DNA of 64,000 bases, taken from NCBI GenBank assembly GCA_963693025.1, contig OY843749.1:744001-808000 (forward strand), written 5' to 3'. Below the pieces are notes generated by a model. The model worked only from the letters and a program-made list of their open reading frames with translations, was not told the origin of the DNA and searched no databases. Shown here piece by piece: positions 17,009 to 26,440 of this stretch. Numbering within the stretch: position 1 is the stretch's first letter; each line of letters starts with the position of its first letter. The translations under genes and the position numbers were made by a program. This DNA is from JAHRAW01 sp963693025. GTDB taxonomy: Bacteria > Pseudomonadota > Gammaproteobacteria > Arenicellales > Poriferihabitantaceae.

Positions 17009-17922
17009 CAAAAAATGTCCTTGTCGGGGATGTCCAGTTTGTCCAGTTCGGCGTAGTGGGCGGACAAGTCCTCGACCTCGCCGTAGCGCGGGAAGTGATG
17101 CATTTCGGCGTAGGGCCGCGAGTTGACCTCGATGAAAATGCACTTCTGTTGTGCGTGGCTGACTTCAATGCCCTTCTCAAAAATGACGTCGATGCCGAGC
17201 AGGTTGGCGCCGAACATGCCGACCACGGCCTTGAACAGTTCCGCGTTGTCGGCGGCGACGGTGCGCTGGTCGATGGTCTCCACGATGCCGCCCGGCGCGA
17301 GCGCGACGCGGTGAAACAATTCAACGCGCCGCTCTTTGTCCGGCACCGAATCGAGGGTGAGGTTGTGTTTTTTGAGGTGGGCGATGACGAGAGCGCTTTT
17401 GCTGATGGGGAAGATGACCGGATGCAGTTTCATCCGCGCGCGGATTCGGTTTTCCTCGTCGATCAGGGCGCTGATGCTGTCCGCGCCGTTGCCGGTGACG
17501 AACGGCGGATAGCGCCTGATGACCGACACCAGTTTCTCGCCGGTTGTCAGCACGCGGTAGTTCGCGCCCGCGAGGTATTGCTCGATGACCGTGGTCGGCC
17601 ACCACACCTTCGCCCACAAGATGCCGCGCCAGAGTTCGGGGAATGTGTTGATGGGGAAGTAACTGCCGCGCGAGTAGCCGCTGACGTTGGGCTTGACCAC
17701 CAGCGGGAAGCCGTGCGTCTCGACGAAAGCGCGCACCTTCCACGGCAGCAGAAAGACCATCCCGCGCGCATGCGGCACGCCGTTGCCGGCAAACACTTCG
17801 CGCGCCTGCGCCTTCGAGCGGCATCCCTTGCGCACCGCCAGCGTGTTGTAACTGGTGCAGCCGTGCATGTAGCGCTCGCTGATCCAGCGGTAGAGCGCCG
17901 CTCTTAGTTTTCGCATTGACAT
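17008..17922 (-). CDS. ATP-grasp ligase, cyanophycin-synthetase/RimK-like
   Basis: A 304-residue ATP-grasp enzyme that would join a carboxylate to an amine via an acylphosphate. Visible elements are the short helical N-terminus (YNTLAVRKGCRSKAQAREVFAGNGVP), the ATP-lysine in FPLVVKPNVSGYSRG, the hinge VIEQYLAGANYRVL, the segment RYPPFVTGNGADSISALIDEEN (like the ATP-grasp part of cyanophycin synthetase and GshAB), and the Mg-ligand motif FIEVNSRPYAEMHHF. There is no separate substrate domain. It follows a second ATP-grasp gene by 18 bp and couples to the MFS gene. Substrates are unknown. Confidence 0.8.
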   Translation of the reverse strand: MSMRKLRAALYRWISERYMHGCTSYNTLAVRKGCRSKAQAREVFAGNGVPHARGMVFLLPWKVRAFVETHGFPLVVKPNVSGYSRGSYFPINTFPELWRGILWAKVWWPTTVIEQYLAGANYRVLTTGEKLVSVIRRYPPFVTGNGADSISALIDEENRIRARMKLHPVIFPISKSALVIAHLKKHNLTLDSVPDKERRVELFHRVALAPGGIVETIDQRTVAADNAELFKAVVGMFGANLLGIDVIFEKGIEVSHAQQKCIFIEVNSRPYAEMHHFPRYGEVEDLSAHYAELDKLDIPDKDIF

Positions 17923-17940
17923 TGCCTCATTACGATTTCC

Positions 17941-18810
17941 TCACAAACGCGCGCGCAACGCATTGAGCAGTTTGCCGCGGCGGTTATACAGCATGCTCTT
18001 GATGAATACCGGTTGCGCGCGCGTGTTTGTGTCGTGGTTTTGGTTTTGGTTTTGATTGTGGTGACGGTATTTGGTGGCGAGCGCGAGCGCGCGCATATAC
18101 TTCCTCACCAGCGCAAAGGTCGCGCGCCACGCATAGCGCGCATCGAGCAGGTTGATGGGCATCGGCAGGAACAGGTTCACTTCAATCACATGAAAACGCC
18201 CGCGTAACAAGTCGTCGGTCGAGTCGGCGCGCACGCTGAGGCGCGATATCTTGAATGCGCCGATGCGCCGCACCAGCGCCCAGAGTTCATCGAGTTGCGA
18301 CTCGGAAAACGAATCGGTGATTTCGACATACCGCGTGTTGGCATTGTAAATGCTGTTGACCGGATTGGCTTCGCTGTCGTTGCGCGCCTGGGTGACGGTG
18401 AGCACGGCGTAACGCGCCGGCTGGCGATGGTGTTGGATTGAAAAAATCTCATACTCGTTGGCTTCCGCCGCCCCTTCCTGAATCAAATACGCCACCGCCA
18501 TCGACTCGGCGCTGATTTTTTCCCGTATCCGACGCAACTCATCGGCGTTGTCGGCGCGGTAAACGCCGCGCGCGTTTTGACTCCATTCGGGCTTCACGAA
18601 GACCGGGTAACGCTCGGGTTGGCGCATGCCGTCGTCGTAAAACTGCGCCAACCGCCACGGCGATGGAATCAAGCGGTCGATGCCAATCTTGGAAAAAATC
18701 CCGGTCTCGCGGTCGAAAAAGCGCGCGTTCAACTGAAAGTATTTACACGGCCGGGTGGCGAGGCGCATGCAAAACAAAATATAGACGGTCACCATCAGGC
18801 AGGCGAGCAT
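17941..18810 (-). CDS. Second ATP-grasp-like ligase
   Basis: A 289-residue protein with a divergent ATP-grasp fold. Key pieces are the ATP-lysine in YPVFVKPEWSQNARGVYRA (about residue 73), the hinge-like AYLIQEGAAEANEYEIFSI and the metal-ligand motif HVIEVNLFLPMPINLL. The N-terminus is partly hydrophobic (LACLMVTVYILFCMRLATRP), and the C-terminal tail has an Asn/Gln/His-rich stretch from a short DNA repeat near 18040. It lies between a DoxX-like membrane protein and the first ligase on the minus strand. Two different ligases in a row suggest a two-step amide-bond pathway, but no product can be named. Confidence 0.72.
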   Translation of the reverse strand: MLACLMVTVYILFCMRLATRPCKYFQLNARFFDRETGIFSKIGIDRLIPSPWRLAQFYDDGMRQPERYPVFVKPEWSQNARGVYRADNADELRRIREKISAESMAVAYLIQEGAAEANEYEIFSIQHHRQPARYAVLTVTQARNDSEANPVNSIYNANTRYVEITDSFSESQLDELWALVRRIGAFKISRLSVRADSTDDLLRGRFHVIEVNLFLPMPINLLDARYAWRATFALVRKYMRALALATKYRHHNQNQNQNHDTNTRAQPVFIKSMLYNRRGKLLNALRARL

Positions 18811-18871
18811 GGTCGAATGGCCGTCGGCGGCGGATTGCGCTTGCCCTGCCGCGTGGGGTCTCCGGGCTTGT

Positions 18872-19363
18872 CTATCGTCCGCGCTTTGCGTTGAGAAAAA
18901 ACAACACCACGCCGAGCACGAGGATGGAAACCGCGGCGTAAAACAGCGAGCCGCCGTCGCTCTTTCCCTGGTGCAACACTTCCACCCCCAGCGGGGTGAA
19001 CAGGTGGAAAAACACCGCGCCGCTCATCACCGCCGCCGCCATCAACCCGCCGATGCTGTGCAAGCGCGCGCGCACGCCGGCGCTGCTCCCCACCCCGACC
19101 AGGGCGAGCGCCCAACACGCCGCCGGCAACAACAACACGACCGATGTCAGCAACTCGAAACTGCCGACCGCATAGGCTCCCCAAGCGGCAAACCACTCGC
19201 CGATGGGCGCGCCCAGGACTCCCCCGAGCCATTCGCCGATGGTGTCGAAGATGTGCCGGGTGTCGGGGTGGCGGGTGAATTTATACGGCAGGGAGGCGAG
19301 GAACACCCTGCATATCCATAAAACGATCGCCCAACTGATGATCGCTTTTATTGTTTTGTTCAT
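18872..19363 (-). CDS. Four-helix membrane protein, DoxX-like
   Basis: A 163-residue inner-membrane protein starting MNKTIKAIISWAIVLW. It has an N-terminal helix, a loop with LPYKFTRHPDTRHIFDTIGEW, and three further helices ending in FFLNAKRGR, the general layout of DoxX/DUF-type quinone-linked membrane proteins. Function is unknown. It is the first gene of a minus-strand run leading into the two ATP-grasp genes, 61 bp upstream of the second ligase, so it may belong to that cassette or merely precede it. Confidence 0.68.
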   Translation of the reverse strand: MNKTIKAIISWAIVLWICRVFLASLPYKFTRHPDTRHIFDTIGEWLGGVLGAPIGEWFAAWGAYAVGSFELLTSVVLLLPAACWALALVGVGSSAGVRARLHSIGGLMAAAVMSGAVFFHLFTPLGVEVLHQGKSDGGSLFYAAVSILVLGVVLFFLNAKRGR

Positions 19364-19563
19364 GATGACAGTCTGCTCGACGGGTTGAGTGCTGGAGGTG
19401 TGACGATACCACAAAATCACGCGGAAAATGGGTTGGCGGGCGGACGCTTTCGCCGCCGGGTCTTGGTTCGCAAGCGCTCCAAACGCCTGAATTTCCTGAT
19501 AGACTCCGCTTTTCCTGAATCGCTCCCTTGCGACTTGTTCCACCCCTACCTCGGAGGCGCACC

Positions 19564-20196
19564 TTGATCGACTTGTACACATGGAACACGCCCAATGGGC
19601 GCAAAGTTTCAATCATGCTGGAGGAAATCGAAATGCCCTATACGGTGCATCCCATCGATATTGGCAACGACGAGCAATTCGACGACGATTTTCTGAAAAT
19701 CAGCCCGAACAATAAAATCCCGGCAATAGTAGACCACGACAACGGCACGACGATGATGGAATCCGGCGCGATTCTGCTGTATCTCGCCGAAAAAAGCGGC
19801 CGCTTCCTGCCGCCCGACCCCGCCGCCCGCTGGCGCACCATCGAATGGCTGATGTTCCAAATGGGCGGACTCGGTCCCATGCTCGGACAAGCCCACCACT
19901 TCCTCGCCTTCAACAAAGGCGTCAGCGACTACGCGGAAAAACGCTACGCGGTCGAAGCCCAACGCCTGTACGACGTCCTCGACCAGCGGCTCGAAGAACA
20001 CGAATACCTTGCCGGCGACTATTCCATCGCCGACATCGCATCGTGGCCATGGATCTCCCGCTTCGAATGGCAACAAATCGACCCCAACGAATACCCCAAT
20101 GTCAAACGCTGGTACCAAACCATAGCCACCCGCCCGGCGGTGCAACGCGGCTACCATGTTCCCACCCGGCAGAAGGAGATTTCGTTGATGGGTTGA
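19564..20196 (+). CDS. Glutathione S-transferase family protein (YfcG/Ure2p-like)
   Basis: A 210-residue glutathione transferase of the nu/YfcG type, likely a disulfide-bond reductase or thiol transferase in the cytoplasm. The start chosen is TTG 19564 with GGAGG at 19554-19558, giving the typical N-terminus IDLYTWNTPNGRKVSIMLEE. The thioredoxin-like half has NKIPAIVDHD and MESGAILLYLAEK, which bind glutathione. The helical half ends with YSIADIASWPWISRFEW and YPNVKRWYQTIATRPAVQRG. It is a single gene between the membrane cassette and the restriction island. Confidence 0.92.
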   Translation: MIDLYTWNTPNGRKVSIMLEEIEMPYTVHPIDIGNDEQFDDDFLKISPNNKIPAIVDHDNGTTMMESGAILLYLAEKSGRFLPPDPAARWRTIEWLMFQMGGLGPMLGQAHHFLAFNKGVSDYAEKRYAVEAQRLYDVLDQRLEEHEYLAGDYSIADIASWPWISRFEWQQIDPNEYPNVKRWYQTIATRPAVQRGYHVPTRQKEISLMG

Positions 20197-20321
20197 CCGG
20201 GCGCGGGGGACACATGCGAATACTGAAAACTAATCAAAAACCCAGAAAGACTTACCTTGCGCCATGCTCGGCGTTGGTGAAAGATATGACGGTAACCGGA
20301 GATTGATCGGGGCGCAGTTTA

Positions 20322-21257
20322 ATGGCGGAAAAAGAGGCAAAAGCCAGAATCAAAATCAATAAACTGCTGGAAGCGGCGGGCTGGCGCCTGCTGGACAGTG
20401 AAAGCGGGAAATCGAATGTGCTCTTGGAAAACCGCACCACCATCACCAGCGCTGGCCTTGACGCGCTGGGAGAAGATTTCGAAAAAACAAATTTCGGCTA
20501 CATTGACTTTCTACTGATTGACGACCAAAATTTTCCTCTTGCGGTACTGGAGGCAAAAGCAGAAAAAATCAATCCGCTCGCCGCTAAAGAACAAGCGCGT
20601 AAATATGCTCGGTCACAAAACTGCCGATTTGTCATTCTTTCCAATGGCAACTTGCATTATTTCTGGGATTTAGAGCAAGGAAATCCGGAAATTATTACGC
20701 ACTTTCCCGATAGCGCTTCCCTTGGGAAGCGCAAAGAATACCATCCGAATTTTGCAAAACTGTCGTCCGAGTTGGTGGAAAGGGATTACATCGCCCTAAG
20801 CCACATGCCCGATTATGCCTGCAACCCAGGGTGGATGAATGAGCGGCAACGTTCAGATTTTGAAAGGAAAGAAGGGCTGAGGTTCTTGCGCGATTACCAG
20901 TTGCGGGCGGTGCACGCATTGCAACAATTCGCCGGAAAAGAGAATAATCGCTTTCTGTTTGAAATGGCCACGGGCACCGGTAAAACCTTGACCGCGGCGG
21001 CGCTAATCAAACTGTTTCTGAGAACCGGGAACGCGCGGCGTGTGCTGTTTCTTGTGGACCGGCTGGAGCTGGAAGAGCAAGCGCATAAGGAATTTAAGCA
21101 ACTATTACAGAAAGACTACCAGTGTATCATCTACAAAGAAAAACGCGACGATTGGCGGAAGGCTGAAATTGTGGTCAGCACAGTGCAGTCGCTACTCAGC
21201 CCGTGCAAAAACTCAAGCCGCCGCAAGCCAATCGTCCGGCGCGGTTTGTTGTTTTAG
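20322..21257 (+). pseudogene. hsdR: Type I restriction subunit HsdR, 5' part (split by an IS)
   Basis: N-terminal part of a type I restriction endonuclease subunit. Genuine hsdR coding ends at 21196, where the IS begins; codons beyond that to the stop at 21257 are IS sequence. The nuclease domain has FGYIDFLLIDD and LEAKAEK (D and ExK), and the helicase begins with Walker A ATGTGKTLTAAALIK near residue 215. The break falls after the VVSTVQSLL motif and before the DEAH box. Removing the IS and one copy of the TACT target repeat rejoins the frame exactly with the 3' part. Codon use is more AT-rich than in the flanks. Confidence 0.9.
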
Positions 21258-22821
21258 CGATGCTCGCGCCGGGCGGGGATGTTCTTGCTTAAAAAACGCC
21301 GCTCAAGCCGGCGCCGGGGAGGGCTCCGCCAATCTCGCGCACAGCGTCTCAACGCCCATGAGGTTGATGACCCGTTTCAGGTTATACGCCAGCATACACA
21401 TACCCGCTTCCGCCTTGACTTTATCCAAACCACGCAGCAGAAACCGACCGCCACCCATCATCTGTTTGATGTTGCCGAACGGATGCTCGCTCAAACTCGC
21501 CCGCAAACGCATCAACTCCGGATGCGCCACCGACCGCCGGTGCATGCGCTCCACCACCGACTCATGATAAGGACGACTGATGCTGCGCCGCCGACTGCCA
21601 GTGCACTGACTTCGCATACCGCAACCACCGCAAGCATCAGTCGTGTAATGCCGCGTCTGCTTCTTCGCCTCGTTGCGATAACGCCGCAACACCTCGCCAG
21701 CCGGACAAGTATAAACATCGCGCCGACCATCATATCTAAACCGCGCGCGGCTGAAATAATCACCGCGCGGATGCGACAACTTCGCGCGCGGCACCACCGC
21801 CGTTATACCCGCCGCCTCACACGCCGCACCCTGCGCGCCATTCTGATATCCCGCATCCGCCAACACCGTCAATCCCTTCACCCCCAAAGCCGCCTTCGCT
21901 CGCTTCGCCATGCCATACAACTGCCGACGGTCGTTGCTCTCAGTGGTCACTTCATGCGCCGCAATCAACTTGTGCTTGCCATCCACCGCCGTCTGCACAT
22001 TGTAACTCACCGCTCGACCGCCGCCCGCTTGACGCATCAGCCGCGCATCTCCCTCGCCCTTCACCACCTGAGCACCACCGCGACCGCGCAACTCCGCCGA
22101 CAACCCATCCAACTTGCCCTTATGCGCATCCAACGCCGCCAACGCCGCGCGCACCGCCGACACTTCCGCCACTTCATCCACCGGCGCATCCGACGCATCC
22201 GACGCTTCCAGCAACTCTCTATACGCCGCCACTTCGCGCTCCACTTGCGCCATCTCTCGCCGTATCCGCGCCGCCGTATAAACCGACTTCTTGCCCGACA
22301 CCGCGCCAAACTTGGAACCATCCACCGCCACCAACTCGCCGCCATACAACCCCGCCCGACGACAAAAATCCACAAACCGCGCGCACACCCCCGACCACGC
22401 CGCCGCATTGTCCCGACGAAAGTTCGCAATCGTCTTGAAGTCCGGACGCAAATCTCGCAACAACCACTGCAACTCCTGATTGCGACCACACTCCCTCTCC
22501 AAACGCCGACTCGACCGAATCTGATTCAAATAACCATACACAAACAACTTCAACATCATCCCCGGATGATACGGCGGACGACCGGTCGCCGCCGCCACCA
22601 CCTTGCCAAAACCCAACTCTAACAAATCCAACTTATCCACAAACCGGTCAATCACTCGCACCGCATTATCCGCCGCCACACGCTCATCCAGCGTCACCGC
22701 AAACAACGCCGACTGATGACGCGATACCCCTTCAACATGACCCATCCCCGAATCCCCCCATATGAAAATCAAAGTCAAAGAATTTTACCCGAATGGGACG
22801 AGTTTTTACACGGGCTGTACT
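21193..22821. mobile_element. IS1182-family insertion sequence inside hsdR
   Basis: The element spans 21197-22817 (1,621 bp). Terminal inverted repeats are CAGCCCGTGCAAAAACTC on the left and GAGTTTTTACACGGGCTG on the right, pairing at 17 of 18 positions. A 4-bp target duplication TACT flanks it (21193-21196 and 22818-22821). It carries a single minus-strand transposase. Sharp ends, an intact transposase and an intact target duplication point to a recent insertion. Confidence 0.93.
21303..22745 (-). CDS. IS1182-family transposase
   Basis: A DDE-type transposase of about 480 residues. The start chosen is the ATG at 22743-22745 (GHVEGVSRHQSALF); an in-frame start at 22778 would add 11 residues. 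Family hallmarks are GRPPYHPGMMLKLFVYGYL, IRSSRRLERECGRN, PDFKTIANFRRDN and the first catalytic Asp in VAVDGSKFGAV. The second Asp is probably in LTVLADAGYQNG. A cysteine-containing segment (DACGGCGMRSQC) and the C-terminal glutamate region (SLSEHPFGNIKQMMGGGRFLLRG) follow. The gene lies opposite to hsdR and has the higher GC of the chromosome rather than of the island. Confidence 0.93.
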   Translation of the reverse strand: MGHVEGVSRHQSALFAVTLDERVAADNAVRVIDRFVDKLDLLELGFGKVVAAATGRPPYHPGMMLKLFVYGYLNQIRSSRRLERECGRNQELQWLLRDLRPDFKTIANFRRDNAAAWSGVCARFVDFCRRAGLYGGELVAVDGSKFGAVSGKKSVYTAARIRREMAQVEREVAAYRELLEASDASDAPVDEVAEVSAVRAALAALDAHKGKLDGLSAELRGRGGAQVVKGEGDARLMRQAGGGRAVSYNVQTAVDGKHKLIAAHEVTTESNDRRQLYGMAKRAKAALGVKGLTVLADAGYQNGAQGAACEAAGITAVVPRAKLSHPRGDYFSRARFRYDGRRDVYTCPAGEVLRRYRNEAKKQTRHYTTDACGGCGMRSQCTGSRRRSISRPYHESVVERMHRRSVAHPELMRLRASLSEHPFGNIKQMMGGGRFLLRGLDKVKAEAGMCMLAYNLKRVINLMGVETLCARLAEPSPAPA

Positions 22822-24466
22822 GTTCGATAACAAGTATCAAAGGGTGTTCTCTCCCTCCGACTTTGACTTCATCATTTCTGATGAGGCACACCGTTCCATT
22901 AGCGGTAATGCGCGCGCACTGTTTGAGTATTTTCTCGGCTATAAACTGGGACTCACGGCCACGCCGAAGGATTATCTAAAAAACCTGGAGAATAAGCCCA
23001 CGGATGCCCGCGAAATGGAACGGCGTTTGCTACTGGATACCTACCGCACTTTTGGCTGCGAAAGTGGAGAGCCGACTTTTCGTTATTCATTAGTGGACGG
23101 AGTACGGGACGGTTACTTGGTGAAAACCTATGTGGTGGATGCTCGTAGCGAAATCAGCCAAGAGTTGCTGTCGGATGGAGGTCACACTGTCAGTATCCTC
23201 GGCGAGGATGGCGATCTGGAAGAGCATTCTTATATCAGCAAAGATTTTGAGCGGAAGTTCTTGTCCGATCCGACCAATCGGGTTTTTTGCGATACCTTTC
23301 TTAAGTACGCTGAGCGCGACCCAGTGAGTGGCGAGATTGGCAAAACCATCGTTTTCACTGTCAGTCAAAATCACGCCGCTAAAATTACCCAGCTACTGAA
23401 CCAGATGGTGGATGAAATGTTCCCCGGCAAGTACAACTCGGACTTTGCCGTCCAGGTGACATCTCTTGTTCAAGGCGCCCAGCAATTCAGCCGCAATTTT
23501 TCCAACAACAACCTGAATGGGTCGGGCCATTTTTCGGATTCCTACAAGACTTGCAAAACCCGCGTGTGCGTTACCGTGGGCATGATGACCACCGGTTATG
23601 ACTGCACAGATATTCTTAATCTTTGCTTGATGCGCCCAATTTTTTCGCCTACGGATTTTGTGCAGATGAAGGGCCGCGGTACCCGGCGCCATGATTTTCT
23701 GGAGCAGTTGACCAGCAATGACCTCAAAGAAGAAATTGGAGTCGCGCGAAAAGATCATTTCAAACTGTTCGATTTTTTTGCCAATTACGAATACTTTGAG
23801 GAAAAGTATGATTATGATCAAGTGATCGAGTTACCACACCTCGGTGAGGGTGCTGGTAGCGTTGGCACCGAGCAAAATCAGGCGAAATATGAAAGCCAAG
23901 AACCCGATCAACTTAAAAGTTGGGATGAAACGCTCATCGGCAAGGAAGGAATGAAAGTAGATCGAAAAATGTTTGATCGTTTTGAGGAAACGGTCAAAGC
24001 TGACGAGTTTATCCGCCGTGGTGTTGAGACCGGACAGTGGGGGATTGTCATCAACCATTTGAAAGAAAATGTGTTTGACCGGCCGGAAGATTACTTCAAT
24101 CTGAAAAAATTACGCTGGGCGGTGGGTGCCGACCGCCGCCTAAGCCACCGGGAATTGTTGGAAAAAGCATTTGGATTAATTCCGCGTTTCAAATCGAAAG
24201 ACGAGTTGCTGGAAGAGGAATTTAATAAATTCATTGCCGACTGCAAGCCTGATAATCCAGAAAGCATTGTACCTATGAAGTACTACTTCAAGGCCTATGT
24301 TACGGACAGCCAAGTACGGGAAATTGTGGGGAATAAGGATTTCTCCAAACTCTATGCAAACTCGGTTTTGCCCTTTGAGGACTACAAAAACGTGCCCGAA
24401 AAATGGCGCGAAACCATTCCTGAATACATCAAGGATTATGTCCAACTCAACCCGTTCATCGGGTAA
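22793..24466 (+). pseudogene. hsdR: Type I restriction subunit HsdR, 3' part (split by an IS)
   Basis: C-terminal part of the split restriction subunit; native coding resumes at 22818-22822 just right of the IS. It begins FDNKYQRVFSPSDFDFIISDEAH with the DEAH helicase motif, then FGYKLGLTATPKDYL-like motif III, the motif V/VI region MMTTGYDCTDILNLCLMRP and MKGRGTRR, and the C-terminal coupling domain. Joined to the 5' part it would give about 839 residues, a normal length for this HsdR subfamily. As it stands neither fragment has both nuclease and full helicase, so restriction is presumably off. hsdM follows after 9 bp. Confidence 0.9.
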
Positions 24467-24475
24467 GGTACGGTC

Positions 24476-26383
24476 ATGCTAGACAGCGCGACAAAGCGAC
24501 GCATCGACGCGGCCCGGGATACTCTGGTCGGGAAGTTACCTGACCCCAAATCCCAGGTAGAGCAAATCACCATCGCGTTGATTTACAAATTTATGGCCGA
24601 TATGGACAACGAGGCCGAGAGTCTTGGTGGCAAACGGTCATTTTTCGCTGGCGATTTTGAAAAATACCGCTGGGAGAACCTCATGTCCACCGGCATGGGT
24701 GGCTATGATGTCCTGAACGTTTACGCCGACGCCATAACGAGGATGAACGAAAACCCAGGCATTCCGCAGTTATTCAGGGACATTTTTAAGAACGCCTATC
24801 TGCCCTACCGTGACCCCGAAACACTTCGCGGGTTTCTAAAAATCATCAACGATTTCCAATATGACCACTCAGAACGCCTGGGCGATGCGTTTGAATACTT
24901 GTTGTCGGTACTCGGTAGCCAGGGAGACGCCGGGCAGTTTCGCACTCCCCGTCACATTATTGATTTTATGGTGGACATTGTCGATCCACAAAAAGGCGAG
25001 ATGATTCTTGATCCGGCCTGCGGAACCGCCGGCTTTCTGATATCCGCATGGAAGCATATTCAGAAAGCCAATGCCAAAAACGGAATCTCCGGTGCCGCGC
25101 TTACGCCCGATGAGCGGAAAAAATTAGCGCACAATATTTTCGGCTACGACATTTCCCCCGACATGGTGCGCTTGTCGCTGGTAAATATGTATCTGCACGG
25201 TTTTACCGGTCCGCATATCTACGAATACGACACCCTCACATCCGAAGAGCGCTGGGGAGAAAATGCCGACGTGATTCTTGCCAACCCACCTTTCATGACT
25301 CCCAAAGGTGGCATCCGTCCACATAATCGGTTTTCCGTTCAGGCGAAACGTAGCGAAGTGCTGTTTGTGGACTACATCGCCGAACACCTTTCTCCTAATG
25401 GGCGAGCGGCGGTGATTGTGCCGGAAGGTATTATTTTCCAATCAGGGAAGGCATATAAACAACTGCGAAAAATGCTGATAGAAAACCACCTAGTCGCCGT
25501 TGTTTCCCTGCCCGGCGGTGTATTCAATCCTTATTCCGGCGTTAAAACATCCATCCTATTTATGGATAAATCTCTTGCGAAAAAGGCAACAGATATCTTA
25601 TTCGTCAAAGTTGAAAGCGATGGATATGATCTCGGCGCTCAGCGCCGCCCCATAGAGAAGAATGATTTGCTGGAATCAGCGCGGCAAATTAAGGCATATT
25701 TTCATGATTTAGAAAACAGTAGTGTTCGGAATATGGAGGTTTTCCCCAACACGTGGTTAGCGCGGAAAGAAAAAATTAATGGCAGTGCGGATTGGGATTT
25801 AAGCGGTGATAAATATAAAGAAGATACAGTTGTTAAGCAGTTCGATTGGCCTAGGGTCGAGTTGGGGGAAGTAGCAACAATAAGTTCTGGGAATTCAGCA
25901 CCGCAAGATAAAACTCTTTTTGTGGGAGGCGCCTACCCGTTTTGTCGCACGGCTGATGTTGGCAAAGTTCACATTTCCCCAAATTTTACAGAGATATCAG
26001 ACCATTTGAATGAAAAAGGCATAGCAGGGCTTAGACTCTTCAAAAAGGGAACAATTCTGCTCCCGAAAAGTGGCGCGTCAACTTTTCTAAATCACAGGGT
26101 AATGCTTGCTCTGGATAGTTATGTATCGAGTCACTTGGCAACAATATATGCAGATAAGGAAAAGATTAGCAAAAATTTCTTGTTTTATCTTCTTTGTAAA
26201 GTGGATGCCAAAAAACTTACCGCCCAACAAAGTTACCCATCTCTGCGGCTATCAAAAATTAAGAGTCTAAAAATTCCTCTTCCTCCGATGGAAATCCAAC
26301 AGAAAATTGTCGCCGAAATAAAGGAAGATGAAAAACTAATTGAAGCCAATAAGACTCTCATTCTCTCTTTTGAGAGAAAATAA
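24476..26383 (+). CDS. hsdM: Type I modification methyltransferase HsdM fused to a half specificity subunit
   Basis: A 635-residue adenine-N6 methyltransferase. The N-terminal helical HsdM domain covers about residues 1-140, the catalytic domain follows with motif I LDPACGTAGFL (about 178) and motif IV NPPF (about 270). From about residue 455 (WPRVELGEVATISSGNSAP) the protein continues into a single target-recognition domain of the Methylase_S type, ending in a helical spacer (PLPPMEIQQKIVAEIKEDEKLIEANK). No separate hsdS gene is present. A single recognition domain implies a dimeric, possibly palindromic recognition mode. With hsdR broken, this may now act as an orphan methylase. Confidence 0.92.
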   Translation: MLDSATKRRIDAARDTLVGKLPDPKSQVEQITIALIYKFMADMDNEAESLGGKRSFFAGDFEKYRWENLMSTGMGGYDVLNVYADAITRMNENPGIPQLFRDIFKNAYLPYRDPETLRGFLKIINDFQYDHSERLGDAFEYLLSVLGSQGDAGQFRTPRHIIDFMVDIVDPQKGEMILDPACGTAGFLISAWKHIQKANAKNGISGAALTPDERKKLAHNIFGYDISPDMVRLSLVNMYLHGFTGPHIYEYDTLTSEERWGENADVILANPPFMTPKGGIRPHNRFSVQAKRSEVLFVDYIAEHLSPNGRAAVIVPEGIIFQSGKAYKQLRKMLIENHLVAVVSLPGGVFNPYSGVKTSILFMDKSLAKKATDILFVKVESDGYDLGAQRRPIEKNDLLESARQIKAYFHDLENSSVRNMEVFPNTWLARKEKINGSADWDLSGDKYKEDTVVKQFDWPRVELGEVATISSGNSAPQDKTLFVGGAYPFCRTADVGKVHISPNFTEISDHLNEKGIAGLRLFKKGTILLPKSGASTFLNHRVMLALDSYVSSHLATIYADKEKISKNFLFYLLCKVDAKKLTAQQSYPSLRLSKIKSLKIPLPPMEIQQKIVAEIKEDEKLIEANKTLILSFERK

Positions 26384-26403
26384 AAACCAGAATCGCTACT
26401 GTT

Positions 26404-26430
26404 TGGGGCGAATAATTTTTTCCTGCCCCA
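26404..26430. terminator. Possible bidirectional terminator between convergent genes
   Basis: TGGGGC (26404-26409) pairs with GCCCCA (26425-26430) across an AT-rich 15-base loop, between the end of hsdM and the end of the opposite-strand membrane-protein gene. AT-rich sequence follows on both sides. The stem is short, so this is tentative. Confidence 0.35.
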
Positions 26431-26440
26431 TTTAATTATC

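Noticed and set aside
21279..22622. Long plus-strand frame opposite the IS transposase
   Set aside because: It is rich in Arg, His and Thr without any domain and mirrors the genuine minus-strand transposase with its clear IS1182 motifs.
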